In this document: one piece after another, positions 18,901 to 26,683 of the stretch | Layout of the letters: each line of letters opens with the position of its first letter | Position numbering within the stretch: the stretch's first letter is position 1 | Made by a program: the position numbers and the translations under genes | The notes under the pieces: generated by a model | The model's database searches: none | What the model was told of the DNA's origin: nothing | The model's input: the letters and a program-made list of their open reading frames with translations, nothing else | Assembly (NCBI RefSeq): GCF_028435365.1 | Contig: NZ_JAGTJJ010000007.1 | Span: 186,001-250,000 of the forward strand | DNA length: 64,000 bases | From: Polyangium jinanense | GTDB lineage: Bacteria; Myxococcota; Polyangia; Polyangiales; Polyangiaceae | Direction of reading: 5' to 3'

Positions 18901-21900
18901 CACGGGCGCGCTCCAGCATTCGCTCTCGCAGGGCGCAGGTAAGCTCGGGGAGAAGGCGCGGAAGAAGCTCAAGCTGCCGGAGAAGGCTCACCCGCCGCCG
19001 GCGCCCGTGCCCGCGGGCAAACCTGGCGACGTGAATCGGTTCGTCGCCGCAGCGTCGCCGAAAGGAAAGGCCGCGCGCGCGCAGGCGATCGCGATGATGC
19101 GCGGCAACGTGGAGCAGGCGCCGCTCCAGGCGCTCGTCGAGCTGATGACGAGCGAGGAGACCTACAGGAGCAGCGGGAACATCGGCGACAGGTACCTCGA
19201 GCACCTCGGCGGTGGTTTGTCGCAAGGGATCAAAGATACGTGGATGTTCCACCACCGCGAGCGGCTCCTCGCGACGCGGAGGGTGAAGCGCGCGGACGAA
19301 TTGCTCACGAAGCGCGGCCTGAAGCCCGAAGAGGGCAAGGGCGATACGGGCAGTCCATATCGCACGAACCCGAAAGACGACGCGGGCGGCCCGAGGATGA
19401 CCCCGGCCGAGCACGAATCGTACATGATGCACGCGCTGCGCGGCCAGCGCAACGCGGAGGCATTGCCAGGTCGCGCCGAGGACCTCGCGGTCGCAGATCC
19501 GGAGATCTGGCTGCGGCAGCACCGGGCCGACGTCGCCGAGCGTCACGAGAGCGTGATCGCGAGGGCGAGGGACTCGTACGATGAAGCACGCAAGGAGGGC
19601 CGGAAGGAGACGGTCGAGGAGCACCTCGACGCGCTCGCCGTTCAAGAATACCAGGCGCTCGTCCAGGCGAGGCACGGCGAGCCCGGCGTCTCGTTCGAGG
19701 ATTTCGCCGACGCGATTCACGACTCCTACCGGCGGCAGAAGCAGGACCGCGGGGAAGAGCGGGTGCGCGACGCGGAGAAGAGGCTCGAAAATCATCCAGA
19801 CCTGATGACGGACGCCGAGCGAGCGGCCTATCTCGAGCACGTCCGGCGCGATGAAGACCTCGACTTCGCGCATTGGAGCGGGAACGCCGCGGTGCCCAAG
19901 CCGGAGGCCTGGCTGGGCAAGCACCAGAAGGAGGTCATCGATCGCGTCGACAAGGCGATCGCCGAGGCGGACGCGCGCGCGAAGAAGGCCCGCGACGAGG
20001 GCCAAATCGAGCAGACGTCGCTCGAGCAAATGGCGCTCGAAGTTTACAGAGCGCTGGCCCGCGCAAATCACGGCGTGGCCGGGGTCGATCCAGCTTCGCT
20101 TCTGGCCTACATGAAGGCGCGTGGGGCGCGGCACGCGGGGCGCAACGAGCACGAGCGGAGGCTCGCGCACGGGCTCGCGCCGGGCTCCGTCGGGGCGCTC
20201 GTGAAAATGGGCGCGGACGCCCTCGTGGCCGCAGGGATCAAAGGAACCGTCGAGATTTACGTGACGGGCGCCGGGGCCGTGAAGCCGGGCAAACCACCGC
20301 CGATCCAGGAGCTCACGTTCGAGCACGGAGACACGCTCGAGGTCGTGATCGTGGTCAAGCCGGACCCCTCGGCGCCCAAACCCACGCCCGAGCAAATGGC
20401 GTTCGTCGCGCAGGCGATGAGCGCGGTCGAGGTCCAGGGGCGCAAGCACGTCGAGAAACCCAGTGACATTCGACCCGGCGACAGGTTCACGAAGATCGCC
20501 GTGAAGGCACGGGCCGTCGCGGAACCCGAGTTTTACGCGGAGACGACGAAGAAAGGCGCGCCGAACGAGCCGCTCGCGCTGGGCGAAAAGGGCGCGCCGC
20601 GGGCCCCCTTCCGGATCGATGGCGTATCGCCGCAATATCGGCCCCCGCCCGCGAGCGCGAAGGGCCATGGAGAGCTCACGCCGCGCGAGATTTATGACAA
20701 ACACGGGCCTTTGCGCACGCCCGAGCAGGCCTTGAAGGCCATGAAGGAGGTCAAGAACTGGGCGGACCTCAAGGCGGCCTTCAAGAACGATCCGGCGAGC
20801 GCGCAGGCCATCGTCGACGCGCGAGAGATGTGGGTCGACGCGACCCTGAAGGCCCTCGGCAAAAAATACGGCGTCGAGCTGCGCGCCGTGGGGAGCACGA
20901 CGCTCGTCTCCGATTACGATTTGCAGCTCTTCGCCAAGCACCTCGTCGCCGAGGGAAAGGCGGGCGCGGAGAAACACCACAACGTCGCCGAGATGGTGGC
21001 GGAGTTCAACAAGAAGGCGCGCGAGGTTTTTGGCGCCGAGTCGGGCACGACGCTCGACACGAACGTCTACGATTACGGCGAGGCGATGCACCTGGCGTCC
21101 GGGTACGCGCCCGATTTTCTCGGGAACGACACGCAGGTCCGCCACGAGAACGACCGGCTGCAGGACATCATGTCCCTCGCGAAGGTCCGCCGGTACATCG
21201 GGTCGGACGTGCAAGAGAAAGGGCTCTCTCGGCAGGAGGCGCAAAAACGAGCCGAGGAGGCGTGGAACGAATACACCAAAAAAGAGCTCGAGCTCGCGCC
21301 GCCGGAGATGCGGAGCGAGATCGCAGCCCGGATGCAGGAGGCACAGAAGCGGTTCCTGGACGCCGAAGCCAAAATCGACGCGCGCGCGGCGAAGATCGAG
21401 GCGGATGCGAAGGCGGACGGGTCGGAACACGCGGGGACGGCGGACGTCCGGCTGCGCGCGGCGAACGAGCTCTACGCCGAGGCGCTGGGCAAAGTCGACG
21501 CGTGGCGAAGGGAGCGCGACGCCGCGCTCGAAGCGCTGGCGAAGGACCCGAACAACGACGAGCTGCGCAGTTCCGTCGACGAGTTGACCCTTCGAATCCG
21601 CACGCAAATGGCCGTGGCGGCGCTCTACGCCAACGAGGTCTACAACAGCGAAGGCGCGGTTTTGCACGTCGTCGGGGGGCAGGCCGGAGAGGGCAAGACG
21701 CTCAGCGATGCCCACATGATCCAATCGATGCGCGAGCAGTTCGGCGACGCGCTGAAGGACCTCTCGCCCGACCATTACGGATCGGAGCCCGACCGCGCAG
21801 CGGTGCAGACATCGAAATACCTCGGCCGCTACCTCGAAAGCCTCCGCCACCTCGAGATCCCCAAGCTGCTCGACGGCGCGGCGGGCACGCTCGGGCCGGA

Positions 21901-23698
21901 GCGCGTCGCGGAGTTCAAGGCGATCATCGCTGCATTGGAGGCCATCCACGGACTCAAGTCGATGCGCTCCGATCCCACGACGTTCGACGAGGCCGCGATC
22001 GAGGCGGCGCTCCGCAAGCAGCCCATGAAAGAGCTCGTCGGTTCCGACGGGAAGCTCGACGTCGCGGCGCTGCGTCGCGTTTTGATCGACCTCACGCAGG
22101 CGGCGACGGCATTGGCGCGAGGAAAAGCCGCAGAGAAGGCTCCGCCGCCAGGCACGGAAAACGAGGGCGTGGGCGGCACGTACGGGAAGGACGTCTACGA
22201 GGGCAAGGGGAGCGTCAACAACGACAAGCTCACGGATTGGGCCAAGAAGACCGCGCAATCGGGGCGCGAGCTCGTGCACAAGAGCCAGATCGTCGATGCG
22301 CCGGACGGCCTGAAGCTCGCCGTGCCCCACCCAGACGATCCCTCGAAGACCATTCTCGTCGAGGTGACGCTCGAGGCGGTCGCCGTGCTGCCGCCCGGGC
22401 CTCACGAAGAGAATGGCGTCGACGAATCGGGCCCCGGACGCGTCATCGTGAAATACGAAGGCGGAAAGTGGACCGCGCACGTCCTCGTGCGACGCCGCCT
22501 CCACCCCAACCAGGAAGTCCCGCACGTGCTCGTGCACGAGCTGTCCGAGGTCGCCGACATCGTGTACAAGCACCCGGAGGCGTCCGAGGAGACCATTCGG
22601 AAGGAACAGCAAGCGAAGGTGTGGAAGAGAGGCAGCACGGAGACCGACATGACCGCGCACGATCGCGCGGCCGTCGAGGAGCTCGTGTCGCTGCACGATG
22701 GGATACCGAAGAAGGAGCGGAACATCGAGACGATCCGCGGCAGCCTGGATGCGAACGAGCAGCTCCTCGCCGCCGACCGCGTCGAGCTCGACAAGTTGAA
22801 AAAGACGGCAGGAGCCGACACCGCCAAGATCCAGGAGCTCGAAAATGAGATAAATAAGAGAGAGAAGGGCATCGTCTCGCAGAAAAATACTCTCAAAGAA
22901 AAAGAGGACGAGCTTCGTCCCCTGGTCGCTCGGCGTGGCCGGATGCTCGAGGCCATGGGGCTACGCGACCCGGCCGACCTGCCGAAGAAGCTCGAGCTCT
23001 TGCGAAAGGCGGGGGTGCCCGACGAACTCGTGGAGCGAATTCACGACGACCTGGCGCTGCCCGTCCAGCAGAGGGAGGCGGATGCCGCATACCGGCGTTA
23101 CGAGGCGGGGCCGCGGCCGCAGGCAGGGACGGTCTTCTTGGATGCGCACGTCATGCAGCACCTGATGTACCCCAGGGACCTCCACAAGACCGAGGAATTG
23201 TGGACGGAGCGCGGGCTCTCGGGAGGACACGACGACAAACGGGTCAAAGAATGGCTCGCGCACCGGCCCGAGATCGAACTGGTCCATATCAAGAGCAAAA
23301 CACTCCCGGACGGCACCGGCGTGCATCTGTACGAGCAATATCGCTGGAAGGGCCCGGGCGAGGTGCCGACGAAACCGGACGAGCGGCCGGGCGGTTCGAT
23401 GTGCGACATGTCCAAATGGATGAAGGCCGACCAACCCAAGACGACCGCAGACGATCTGGCCGCCGTCCTGCGCCTCGGCGAGGATGCGCTGGTGGCATGG
23501 CATGCGAGCGTGAAGCCCAGAGACGACAACGATCGATTCGGGCGCGACAAGGACGGCAAAGGCACGGCTGCGACGAAAGACGGCGTCGAGCTCGGCGGGT
23601 ACTACGAGGCGGTGCCCCCGAATGCGCCGGCGACGGCCTACCAGTTCATCCTGAACACCGTATACTTGGACGCACGATGGTTCTTAAAGACGACCTGA
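12950..23698 (+). CDS. Giant modular protein, candidate eCIS payload or scaffold, nucleotidyltransferase-like motif
   Basis: This is one uninterrupted 3582-residue reading frame. Residues 1-1350 are helical and contain short helix-repeat units that begin with patterns such as LSDADRARLRKDPEFLTKL. Low-complexity Lys/Glu/Pro linkers lie near 1360-1400 and 1520-1600. Residues ~1803-1900 are Ala/Gly/Val-rich and hydrophobic, like the membrane-active or packing segment of polymorphic toxins. Two tandem ~110-residue repeats begin at 2150 and 2286 (MTPAEHESY; MTDAERAAY). Residues 2648-2657 read GSTTLVSDYD, which fits the nucleotidyltransferase G-S ... D-x-D signature, with LDTNVYD at 2702-2708 as a possible third carboxylate. 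HELSE occurs at 3196-3200 and SGGHDD near 3425. No classical HExxH is seen. The size, modularity and position in the locus suggest a delivered effector. The toxic activity, if any, is unproven. Confidence 0.6.
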   Translation: MPPQFAQSPTKTEKSAAPSPRSKSAEPSGKAGLPAYLAKHVEDPAKQKERERLEELDAAVTSAEWRACAGDLMVWDADPLPPGPSPKDFRSAAYDLKWKGAAGDAPLAAFLEALPPERAPHKEALAAATKDHAADIKYVTTLDQAIAQFTSGGSAANVSSAFLGAYLPISPDGRRNMQADPSRLTALRSFTPKATRSETAEIREAARVAMLQKLEAPVTSAIGAPESEKKEREEIEAAYKELHKKIDVALGKAPPSKKRAERKLEEKQLATIKELVQAAKPKVRDRLYADASLMAKLRQYTSATQMDGLVAELDQTSAVINRMMQARMAAAGSPDKAVIDALASYCTEHSGETGRAARDRLMRDQRFHAALRPPISTPARRRALRLVESGIDEPTPLDGVHAAVAASNSVDLGAALAKLLSDRETLLELRFDLKFHHAMLSFQGTVTVDGLTARPYDLCLQAWGLSGVFKLPGSPDAQVQENVSDNADPPSQKELDELYETVFYPKIDELYAQLDTWTYVSDSNVLGILHGFQADVAKEPHVTIVRRGKIAPGPKFLELYEQKHGAGLRAKINAGIDAGANLAECERVLGIRRDSAATDAAQGKDLAGPRKAAGLEQALREVLADDKPVTLWIHECAQKIYDEVNEFSYADSSDIETAFNELKSHVTDAKLKEVGDLTGKGPPNLYVLHEAAYQELGGSLSVDITKRTTPEERASALAAVGMNQEAIDQRTYGDDTTAQRRGMLEAARKKAAGELFSLLERAAPHNLQAIGQKYAEARAPKPENLPPNKEGDADPDAAAELEKFYRAEYGITVAHHFVMTAERVANNPYLSQGKKKEQLLTEMGGPVEGAPIAVAADELAIKDRFSVSPEFSEETAEQIASEIQAELKQPFPRAQIIGDKLAGYLPEEQRLIQAHFRKVSGGLDIRFFVQSHQAKRMPQGQGGLQGSRAEVERLLELTEKGKSSFVVKLRIFAEAGDVDAIFRAIESAKPEDRSAALADGRTMAALRGAGRDVEWNRIYKGLTNQADIVDIMESRAHGKGGISGLFSFTHEEGMRNDIRAYMRRRKAALVKEVDADEAFQKRSKEEKGAEIMRRMREECVRTFADPNLRAIIDGELSGAEMSEIQSMVLHGGEAAPGDLVLTGSDWSDADGAILPKLRTLSDADRARLRKDPEFLTKLGDMLDDPSEMRQAMNILYGTTAENPAEGGEDHLSALEAKSRPYPTYYAGQGGKPAGGTSPGARGAPRRADAQEILDHLVQLSPEQLRALLADASLVEQVRKACGHDAARLEMIERILDFDIESTGAPDPIAGANDAMAKAKARLRVIEHQAKTGLAAASMMSWNATLRQAQAVYRTECKIEQKDEKKPAGEPKKEEAKPAAPSTKTDGNKKEKTYGDDDLFAKVGTTSKAENTAARGRVWKEVKNEVTENLAKSGSGTPSDVNAGDVIGRAVLGEEDPTDAYFKEQLGIDDDEEGMLAAVRGASNEHLIHEWTSVTRAKPPPGGSAEDTLQAKYDAWVAARKGEETAEKEEAEKNKPKGPEASTPPTSDELPKPNDTSAAAKAAEGPKGPDGNAAPPPAPAQSVPGVNEKAAPEPEPEKPPEPYHTRTLVARAVFAGHVIDVSKSFDDLVLKHTGGAFADDAEYTDEDRKKRRARDNKEYTDLRKLVRDRIPGLPSAIIASAIGAPHEGANPAEQKAELALIQGPTRAATTQFEFFQDDYKLQRTRDGTSDAGFDLQASFGVSGGSLDIANEEYRAALRKARVTQKEKGELYGDVTETEAEEEIAPAAERAKEALQEFRQAKAKVANIAATVVSTLVAAVVTVLTAGAAGPLMVALAGALVGASSAAAGALVHEAIEGSDYELGNEGLKSIATDAVMGAVTALGGYWARSAIARIAETRKMAGALSSIQKSIKEMPPATRFLIEAAEQGVYGAADTALNGLTGSAAALLNPFDLVKHGLNEGWQRNLKAAKERLASVPGEAWHAFVTGALQHSLSQGAGKLGEKARKKLKLPEKAHPPPAPVPAGKPGDVNRFVAAASPKGKAARAQAIAMMRGNVEQAPLQALVELMTSEETYRSSGNIGDRYLEHLGGGLSQGIKDTWMFHHRERLLATRRVKRADELLTKRGLKPEEGKGDTGSPYRTNPKDDAGGPRMTPAEHESYMMHALRGQRNAEALPGRAEDLAVADPEIWLRQHRADVAERHESVIARARDSYDEARKEGRKETVEEHLDALAVQEYQALVQARHGEPGVSFEDFADAIHDSYRRQKQDRGEERVRDAEKRLENHPDLMTDAERAAYLEHVRRDEDLDFAHWSGNAAVPKPEAWLGKHQKEVIDRVDKAIAEADARAKKARDEGQIEQTSLEQMALEVYRALARANHGVAGVDPASLLAYMKARGARHAGRNEHERRLAHGLAPGSVGALVKMGADALVAAGIKGTVEIYVTGAGAVKPGKPPPIQELTFEHGDTLEVVIVVKPDPSAPKPTPEQMAFVAQAMSAVEVQGRKHVEKPSDIRPGDRFTKIAVKARAVAEPEFYAETTKKGAPNEPLALGEKGAPRAPFRIDGVSPQYRPPPASAKGHGELTPREIYDKHGPLRTPEQALKAMKEVKNWADLKAAFKNDPASAQAIVDAREMWVDATLKALGKKYGVELRAVGSTTLVSDYDLQLFAKHLVAEGKAGAEKHHNVAEMVAEFNKKAREVFGAESGTTLDTNVYDYGEAMHLASGYAPDFLGNDTQVRHENDRLQDIMSLAKVRRYIGSDVQEKGLSRQEAQKRAEEAWNEYTKKELELAPPEMRSEIAARMQEAQKRFLDAEAKIDARAAKIEADAKADGSEHAGTADVRLRAANELYAEALGKVDAWRRERDAALEALAKDPNNDELRSSVDELTLRIRTQMAVAALYANEVYNSEGAVLHVVGGQAGEGKTLSDAHMIQSMREQFGDALKDLSPDHYGSEPDRAAVQTSKYLGRYLESLRHLEIPKLLDGAAGTLGPERVAEFKAIIAALEAIHGLKSMRSDPTTFDEAAIEAALRKQPMKELVGSDGKLDVAALRRVLIDLTQAATALARGKAAEKAPPPGTENEGVGGTYGKDVYEGKGSVNNDKLTDWAKKTAQSGRELVHKSQIVDAPDGLKLAVPHPDDPSKTILVEVTLEAVAVLPPGPHEENGVDESGPGRVIVKYEGGKWTAHVLVRRRLHPNQEVPHVLVHELSEVADIVYKHPEASEETIRKEQQAKVWKRGSTETDMTAHDRAAVEELVSLHDGIPKKERNIETIRGSLDANEQLLAADRVELDKLKKTAGADTAKIQELENEINKREKGIVSQKNTLKEKEDELRPLVARRGRMLEAMGLRDPADLPKKLELLRKAGVPDELVERIHDDLALPVQQREADAAYRRYEAGPRPQAGTVFLDAHVMQHLMYPRDLHKTEELWTERGLSGGHDDKRVKEWLAHRPEIELVHIKSKTLPDGTGVHLYEQYRWKGPGEVPTKPDERPGGSMCDMSKWMKADQPKTTADDLAAVLRLGEDALVAWHASVKPRDDNDRFGRDKDGKGTAATKDGVELGGYYEAVPPNAPATAYQFILNTVYLDARWFLKTT

Positions 23699-24687
23699 CG
23701 CTGGACGTGGACGGCTTGCGGCTCCGCTTGAAGCAGACCGAGGCAGGGCCGCTGCTCGCCACGGACCATCCACGCGACGACCCGCGCTCGACGCTGGCGT
23801 ACGTCGTGAACACTGCACTCACGGGAGGCTGGTCCGACCTCGAAGAATCGATCATGCAGCGCCGGGGCACGAACGTCCCCCAGGCGATGGGCGCCACGCC
23901 CGTGCGCCCCGAGGACGTCGCGTACGCGGACCGGTTGAACTGGCGCAACCTCGGCGGGAGGACGCTCGACGATACGGATGCATTCATCATCGGGACGACG
24001 TTCACCAGCGCCGACATGATCATGCCGGGCAAGACCCTTCTCCGGATCCTGCGCAAGCTCGGTGAGCTCCGAGGACAGCGGCCGCCGTCGGGAGAAGCCG
24101 AGCCCGAGGCGCCCCCCACCCCCACGGAGCCGCCGTTTTCCCTGCTCACGGGCAGCACGGCGATCGAGCTCGACGAGCGGGCCGCGGAGCTCGACATGGT
24201 GGCGCGCAAGACCCCGAAGACGCCCCGGGACGAGGGGACGGAGCTGGGCGGGCGGACGTGCTTGCTCATCGAAATGGATGCCGCGGGCCTGTTCGAGGAG
24301 GGCGGCGAAGAGGAAAAACGTCAATGGCTCGTCGAGGCTCGATTGACGGCGCTCCTCGGGTATTACGACGCCGGTGTGGCGCTCCTTCGCTACCTGCGGG
24401 ATCCGGCGCGCAAGAGGTACATTCCGGACGCGCCCGAAGGCGAGGGGGTGCTCGACGCGTGGGTGTCGATCGATTGGTTTCGCCTGGGCATACCGACGCC
24501 GCCCTCGATGAAACCCGTGAATTGGCTCGGCTTCTGCGAGCGCACGTTGCGGGAGGCCGAACCCGATCCGAGCGAGGACGAGGGGGAGGTCTACACGACG
24601 ATCGGGAGCGAGAGATACCATATCGAATGGCGCAGGGACGTCCGTAGGCCTGCCGTCCTCCGCGCTTCCGTGGTGGTGCGATCTTGA
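23677..24687 (+). CDS. Unknown protein overlapping the 3' end of the giant gene
   Basis: The protein has 336 residues and starts at ATG 23677, so its first 22 bases overlap the end of the giant gene in another frame. I do not recognise the family. It begins with MVLKDDLTLDVDGLRLRLKQ, a strand-rich start, and has an Ala/Pro-rich linker near residues 130-150. The C-terminal half is mixed alpha/beta and acidic (GEEEKRQWLVEARLTALLG, then EDEGEVYTTIG). There is no signal peptide or membrane helix. Tight coupling to the candidate payload allows three readings: immunity protein, loading chaperone, or simply the next structural gene. The sequence does not decide between them. Confidence 0.6.
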   Translation: MVLKDDLTLDVDGLRLRLKQTEAGPLLATDHPRDDPRSTLAYVVNTALTGGWSDLEESIMQRRGTNVPQAMGATPVRPEDVAYADRLNWRNLGGRTLDDTDAFIIGTTFTSADMIMPGKTLLRILRKLGELRGQRPPSGEAEPEAPPTPTEPPFSLLTGSTAIELDERAAELDMVARKTPKTPRDEGTELGGRTCLLIEMDAAGLFEEGGEEEKRQWLVEARLTALLGYYDAGVALLRYLRDPARKRYIPDAPEGEGVLDAWVSIDWFRLGIPTPPSMKPVNWLGFCERTLREAEPDPSEDEGEVYTTIGSERYHIEWRRDVRRPAVLRASVVVRS

Positions 24688-24716
24688 CCGCGCCGGCGCG
24701 CCGCCGATCCTCGTCG

Positions 24717-25637
24717 TCACCTCCCGGTGACGTCCTCGAAGACGGGCGGCTCGCCGCCGAGGGCGTCGAGGTGGGCGCCTTCGAGCTTCGCGCGCCGGAA
24801 CGTGACGGCGCGCATCGTGGCGTTCGTGAATCGAGCGCCGCGGAGGTTGGTCTCGAGGAACTCGACGCTCTCGAGCGTGGCGCCCGTGAAATCGGCTTCC
24901 GGAAGCGCGGCGAGAATGGGGGCGATCTGGCTCCACGAAGAGCCGCGGAACGAGGCGCCTCGACCGGCGATGCGCTGGAGCCCCGAGCCCACGATCTTCG
25001 TCCGCTCGAACGTCGCGGCGTCGACGAGCGCGTCGTCCATGTCGATGCGGAGGAGCTCGGAGCCCGTGAAATCGGCGCCCGTGAGGCGAGCCTTCGTGAA
25101 ATTGGCGTAGCGGATGACGGTGCCCGTGCAGCGTACCCTTTCGAGGTTCGCGCCCGAGAGCCCCACATCATCGAGGTTCGCCCCCGAGAGATCGGCGTCC
25201 GAGAGCCTGGCCTTGCCGAGCTCCATCTCGTGCAGGTCGGCCCCGGCGAGGTTCGCGCCCGAGAGATCGACGAGGACGAAGTGCAGAATCTCGGGGCGGC
25301 GGCGATTGAATGCATCGATGTCGTCCCAGAGGAGGCGGAGGAGCTCGACGCGCTCGAGCTGGCCCGGATCGTCGTCGGCCGCCCGGAGGCCCGTGAGATC
25401 GGCGCCCTCGAGCCTCGACATCGTGAGCAACATGGCGCGCACGCGCGCGCCGGCGAGCCGCGCTCCCGTCAGATCCACCCCGGAAAGGCGAGCGGCCGCG
25501 AGATCGCGCCCCGCGAGATCCGCGCCCCGAAGATTGATGCGTACTCCGGGCGCGAGCTTTTCCCTCTGCGCGTTGAATTCGGCCACATCACGCAACAAGA
25601 GCTCGAGCCACGCGTCGCGATCGTTCGGAGAGAGCAT
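24717..25637 (-). CDS. Pentapeptide-repeat protein
   Basis: The protein has 306 residues, starting at ATG 25637 with a clear GAGGAG seven bases upstream. Two blocks of A(D/N)LxG-type pentapeptides are visible. One is at residues ~36-80 (LRGADLAGRDLAAARL...LTGARLAGARV). A longer one starts near residue 125 (DLSGANLAGADLHEME, LSDADLSGANL) and continues to about residue 275 (ALPEADFTGATLESVEFLETNLRG). The ~45 residues between them are helical and contain a Trp-Asp-Asp. Such repeats fold as a four-sided beta-helix. Known members include DNA-mimic gyrase inhibitors, but most have unknown targets. It lies tail-to-tail with the previous gene and head-to-head with the next. It may be a payload, an adaptor, or an accessory to the eCIS. 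Confidence 0.85.
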   Translation of the reverse strand: MLSPNDRDAWLELLLRDVAEFNAQREKLAPGVRINLRGADLAGRDLAAARLSGVDLTGARLAGARVRAMLLTMSRLEGADLTGLRAADDDPGQLERVELLRLLWDDIDAFNRRRPEILHFVLVDLSGANLAGADLHEMELGKARLSDADLSGANLDDVGLSGANLERVRCTGTVIRYANFTKARLTGADFTGSELLRIDMDDALVDAATFERTKIVGSGLQRIAGRGASFRGSSWSQIAPILAALPEADFTGATLESVEFLETNLRGARFTNATMRAVTFRRAKLEGAHLDALGGEPPVFEDVTGR

Positions 25638-25706
25638 GTACGCTCCTCTATCACCACCGCGGGCAGGCGCCCAGACGTGGAATGAATGGGCCTCGGAGAT
25701 CTCCAC

Positions 25707-26663
25707 ATGTCCCCGTCGAACGTGACCTCCATCGAGCGAGCCGGCGAGCGCGCGGCCCGCTTCTCCCTCGCCGCCACGAGCATCGGCCTCGATGTGCGGC
25801 CGATCGTGCCCGCGCTCGTCGCGCTCGCGCCCGAGCTCGAGCGCTGCTTTGCCGTACGCGTCGCGTCCGGGCTCGCGTCGATCGCCCTCGTCACGCGCGG
25901 CGATCCGGCGGACGGGAGCGGGTTCGGCGAGCGGCTCGGCGATCTCTTCGCGGCGATCGGGGCCGGCGGTGATGTTTCGCCGCCCGCGACGAGCGGGCTC
26001 GAAGAGCACGGCGGACCCGTCGCGGTCACGATCGGGCTCGACGACGAGGGGGTTTCGCTCGCGATCGAAAAGAGGAGCACGCCGGGGGGATTCAGCCTCG
26101 CGACCGCGCTTGGCATGCTGCTCGGCGGTGGTTGCGCGGGTTTGTCCACGGGGGCCGCCTCTTCGCTGCTCGATCTCGGCGCCCATTGGAAGACGAGCGC
26201 CGACGCCGTGTCCGATGAAATGGATCCCCGGGGTCGCCATGGCCGGATGGCGTTCGTCCTGCGCGCCGATCGGCCGCTCGACGACGGCGCGAGGCGCGTC
26301 GAGGGCGTGATGCGCGCCCTCGGCGTCACCGAGCCGCAGCGGAGGTGGTTCGTCAAGACGTACGGCGCGCTCGCGGCGCCCGGAAGGGCCATTTCCGCGC
26401 GGCTCGTGGCGAGCCCGGAGGGGCTCTCGCGCGAGGTCGGCGTCGAGTACCGTGCGGTCCCGATCGAGGACGTGGTCAAGGTGTGGACGACGTTCGACCC
26501 TCTGCCCGCGCTCGGCACGCGCCTCGGCGCGATCGCCGGAGCGCTGAACGTCGAGCGCGCGGCCGCTTTCGAGGTTCATTTTCGTTCGACGGAGCCGCCC
26601 GGCCTCTCGGTCACGTTCGACATCGGCGCCGAGCCCTCGAGCCTCGCAAGCATCACGCCCTGA
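25707..26663 (+). CDS. Unknown eCIS-locus protein
   Basis: The protein has 318 residues. ATG 25707 has GGAG at 25695-25698 and is preferred to the upstream in-frame ATG at 25686. I do not recognise the family. The sequence is alpha/beta with a hydrophobic Gly-rich helix near residues 135-155 (ATALGMLLGGGCAGLSTGAA) that could be buried or membrane-associated, and a C-terminal beta segment (FEVHFRSTEPPGLSVTFDIG). Twenty bases separate its stop from the AAA+ ATPase start, so it probably belongs to the same transcript. It is divergent from the pentapeptide-repeat gene, and the 69-base gap between their starts must hold both promoters. Confidence 0.6.
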   Translation: MSPSNVTSIERAGERAARFSLAATSIGLDVRPIVPALVALAPELERCFAVRVASGLASIALVTRGDPADGSGFGERLGDLFAAIGAGGDVSPPATSGLEEHGGPVAVTIGLDDEGVSLAIEKRSTPGGFSLATALGMLLGGGCAGLSTGAASSLLDLGAHWKTSADAVSDEMDPRGRHGRMAFVLRADRPLDDGARRVEGVMRALGVTEPQRRWFVKTYGALAAPGRAISARLVASPEGLSREVGVEYRAVPIEDVVKVWTTFDPLPALGTRLGAIAGALNVERAAAFEVHFRSTEPPGLSVTFDIGAEPSSLASITP

Positions 26664-26683
26664 CGAACTCCACGAGATCTGCG

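Noticed and set aside
21677..21700. Possible Walker A motif GQAGEGKT in the giant protein (residues 2910-2917)
   Set aside because: The match is to a short pattern only. It follows a Val-His-Val-Val strand in what looks like the tail of the NTase-like domain, and no Walker B or other NTPase element is seen nearby.
22532..22552. HELSE as a zinc-peptidase motif in the giant
   Set aside because: It lacks the second His of HExxH and no third ligand pattern is evident. It is kept only as a descriptive landmark.
26345..26683. Longer start for the AAA+ ATPase at 26345
   Set aside because: It would overlap the preceding gene by more than 300 bases in another frame, and the extra residues are Arg/Ala-rich without structure.
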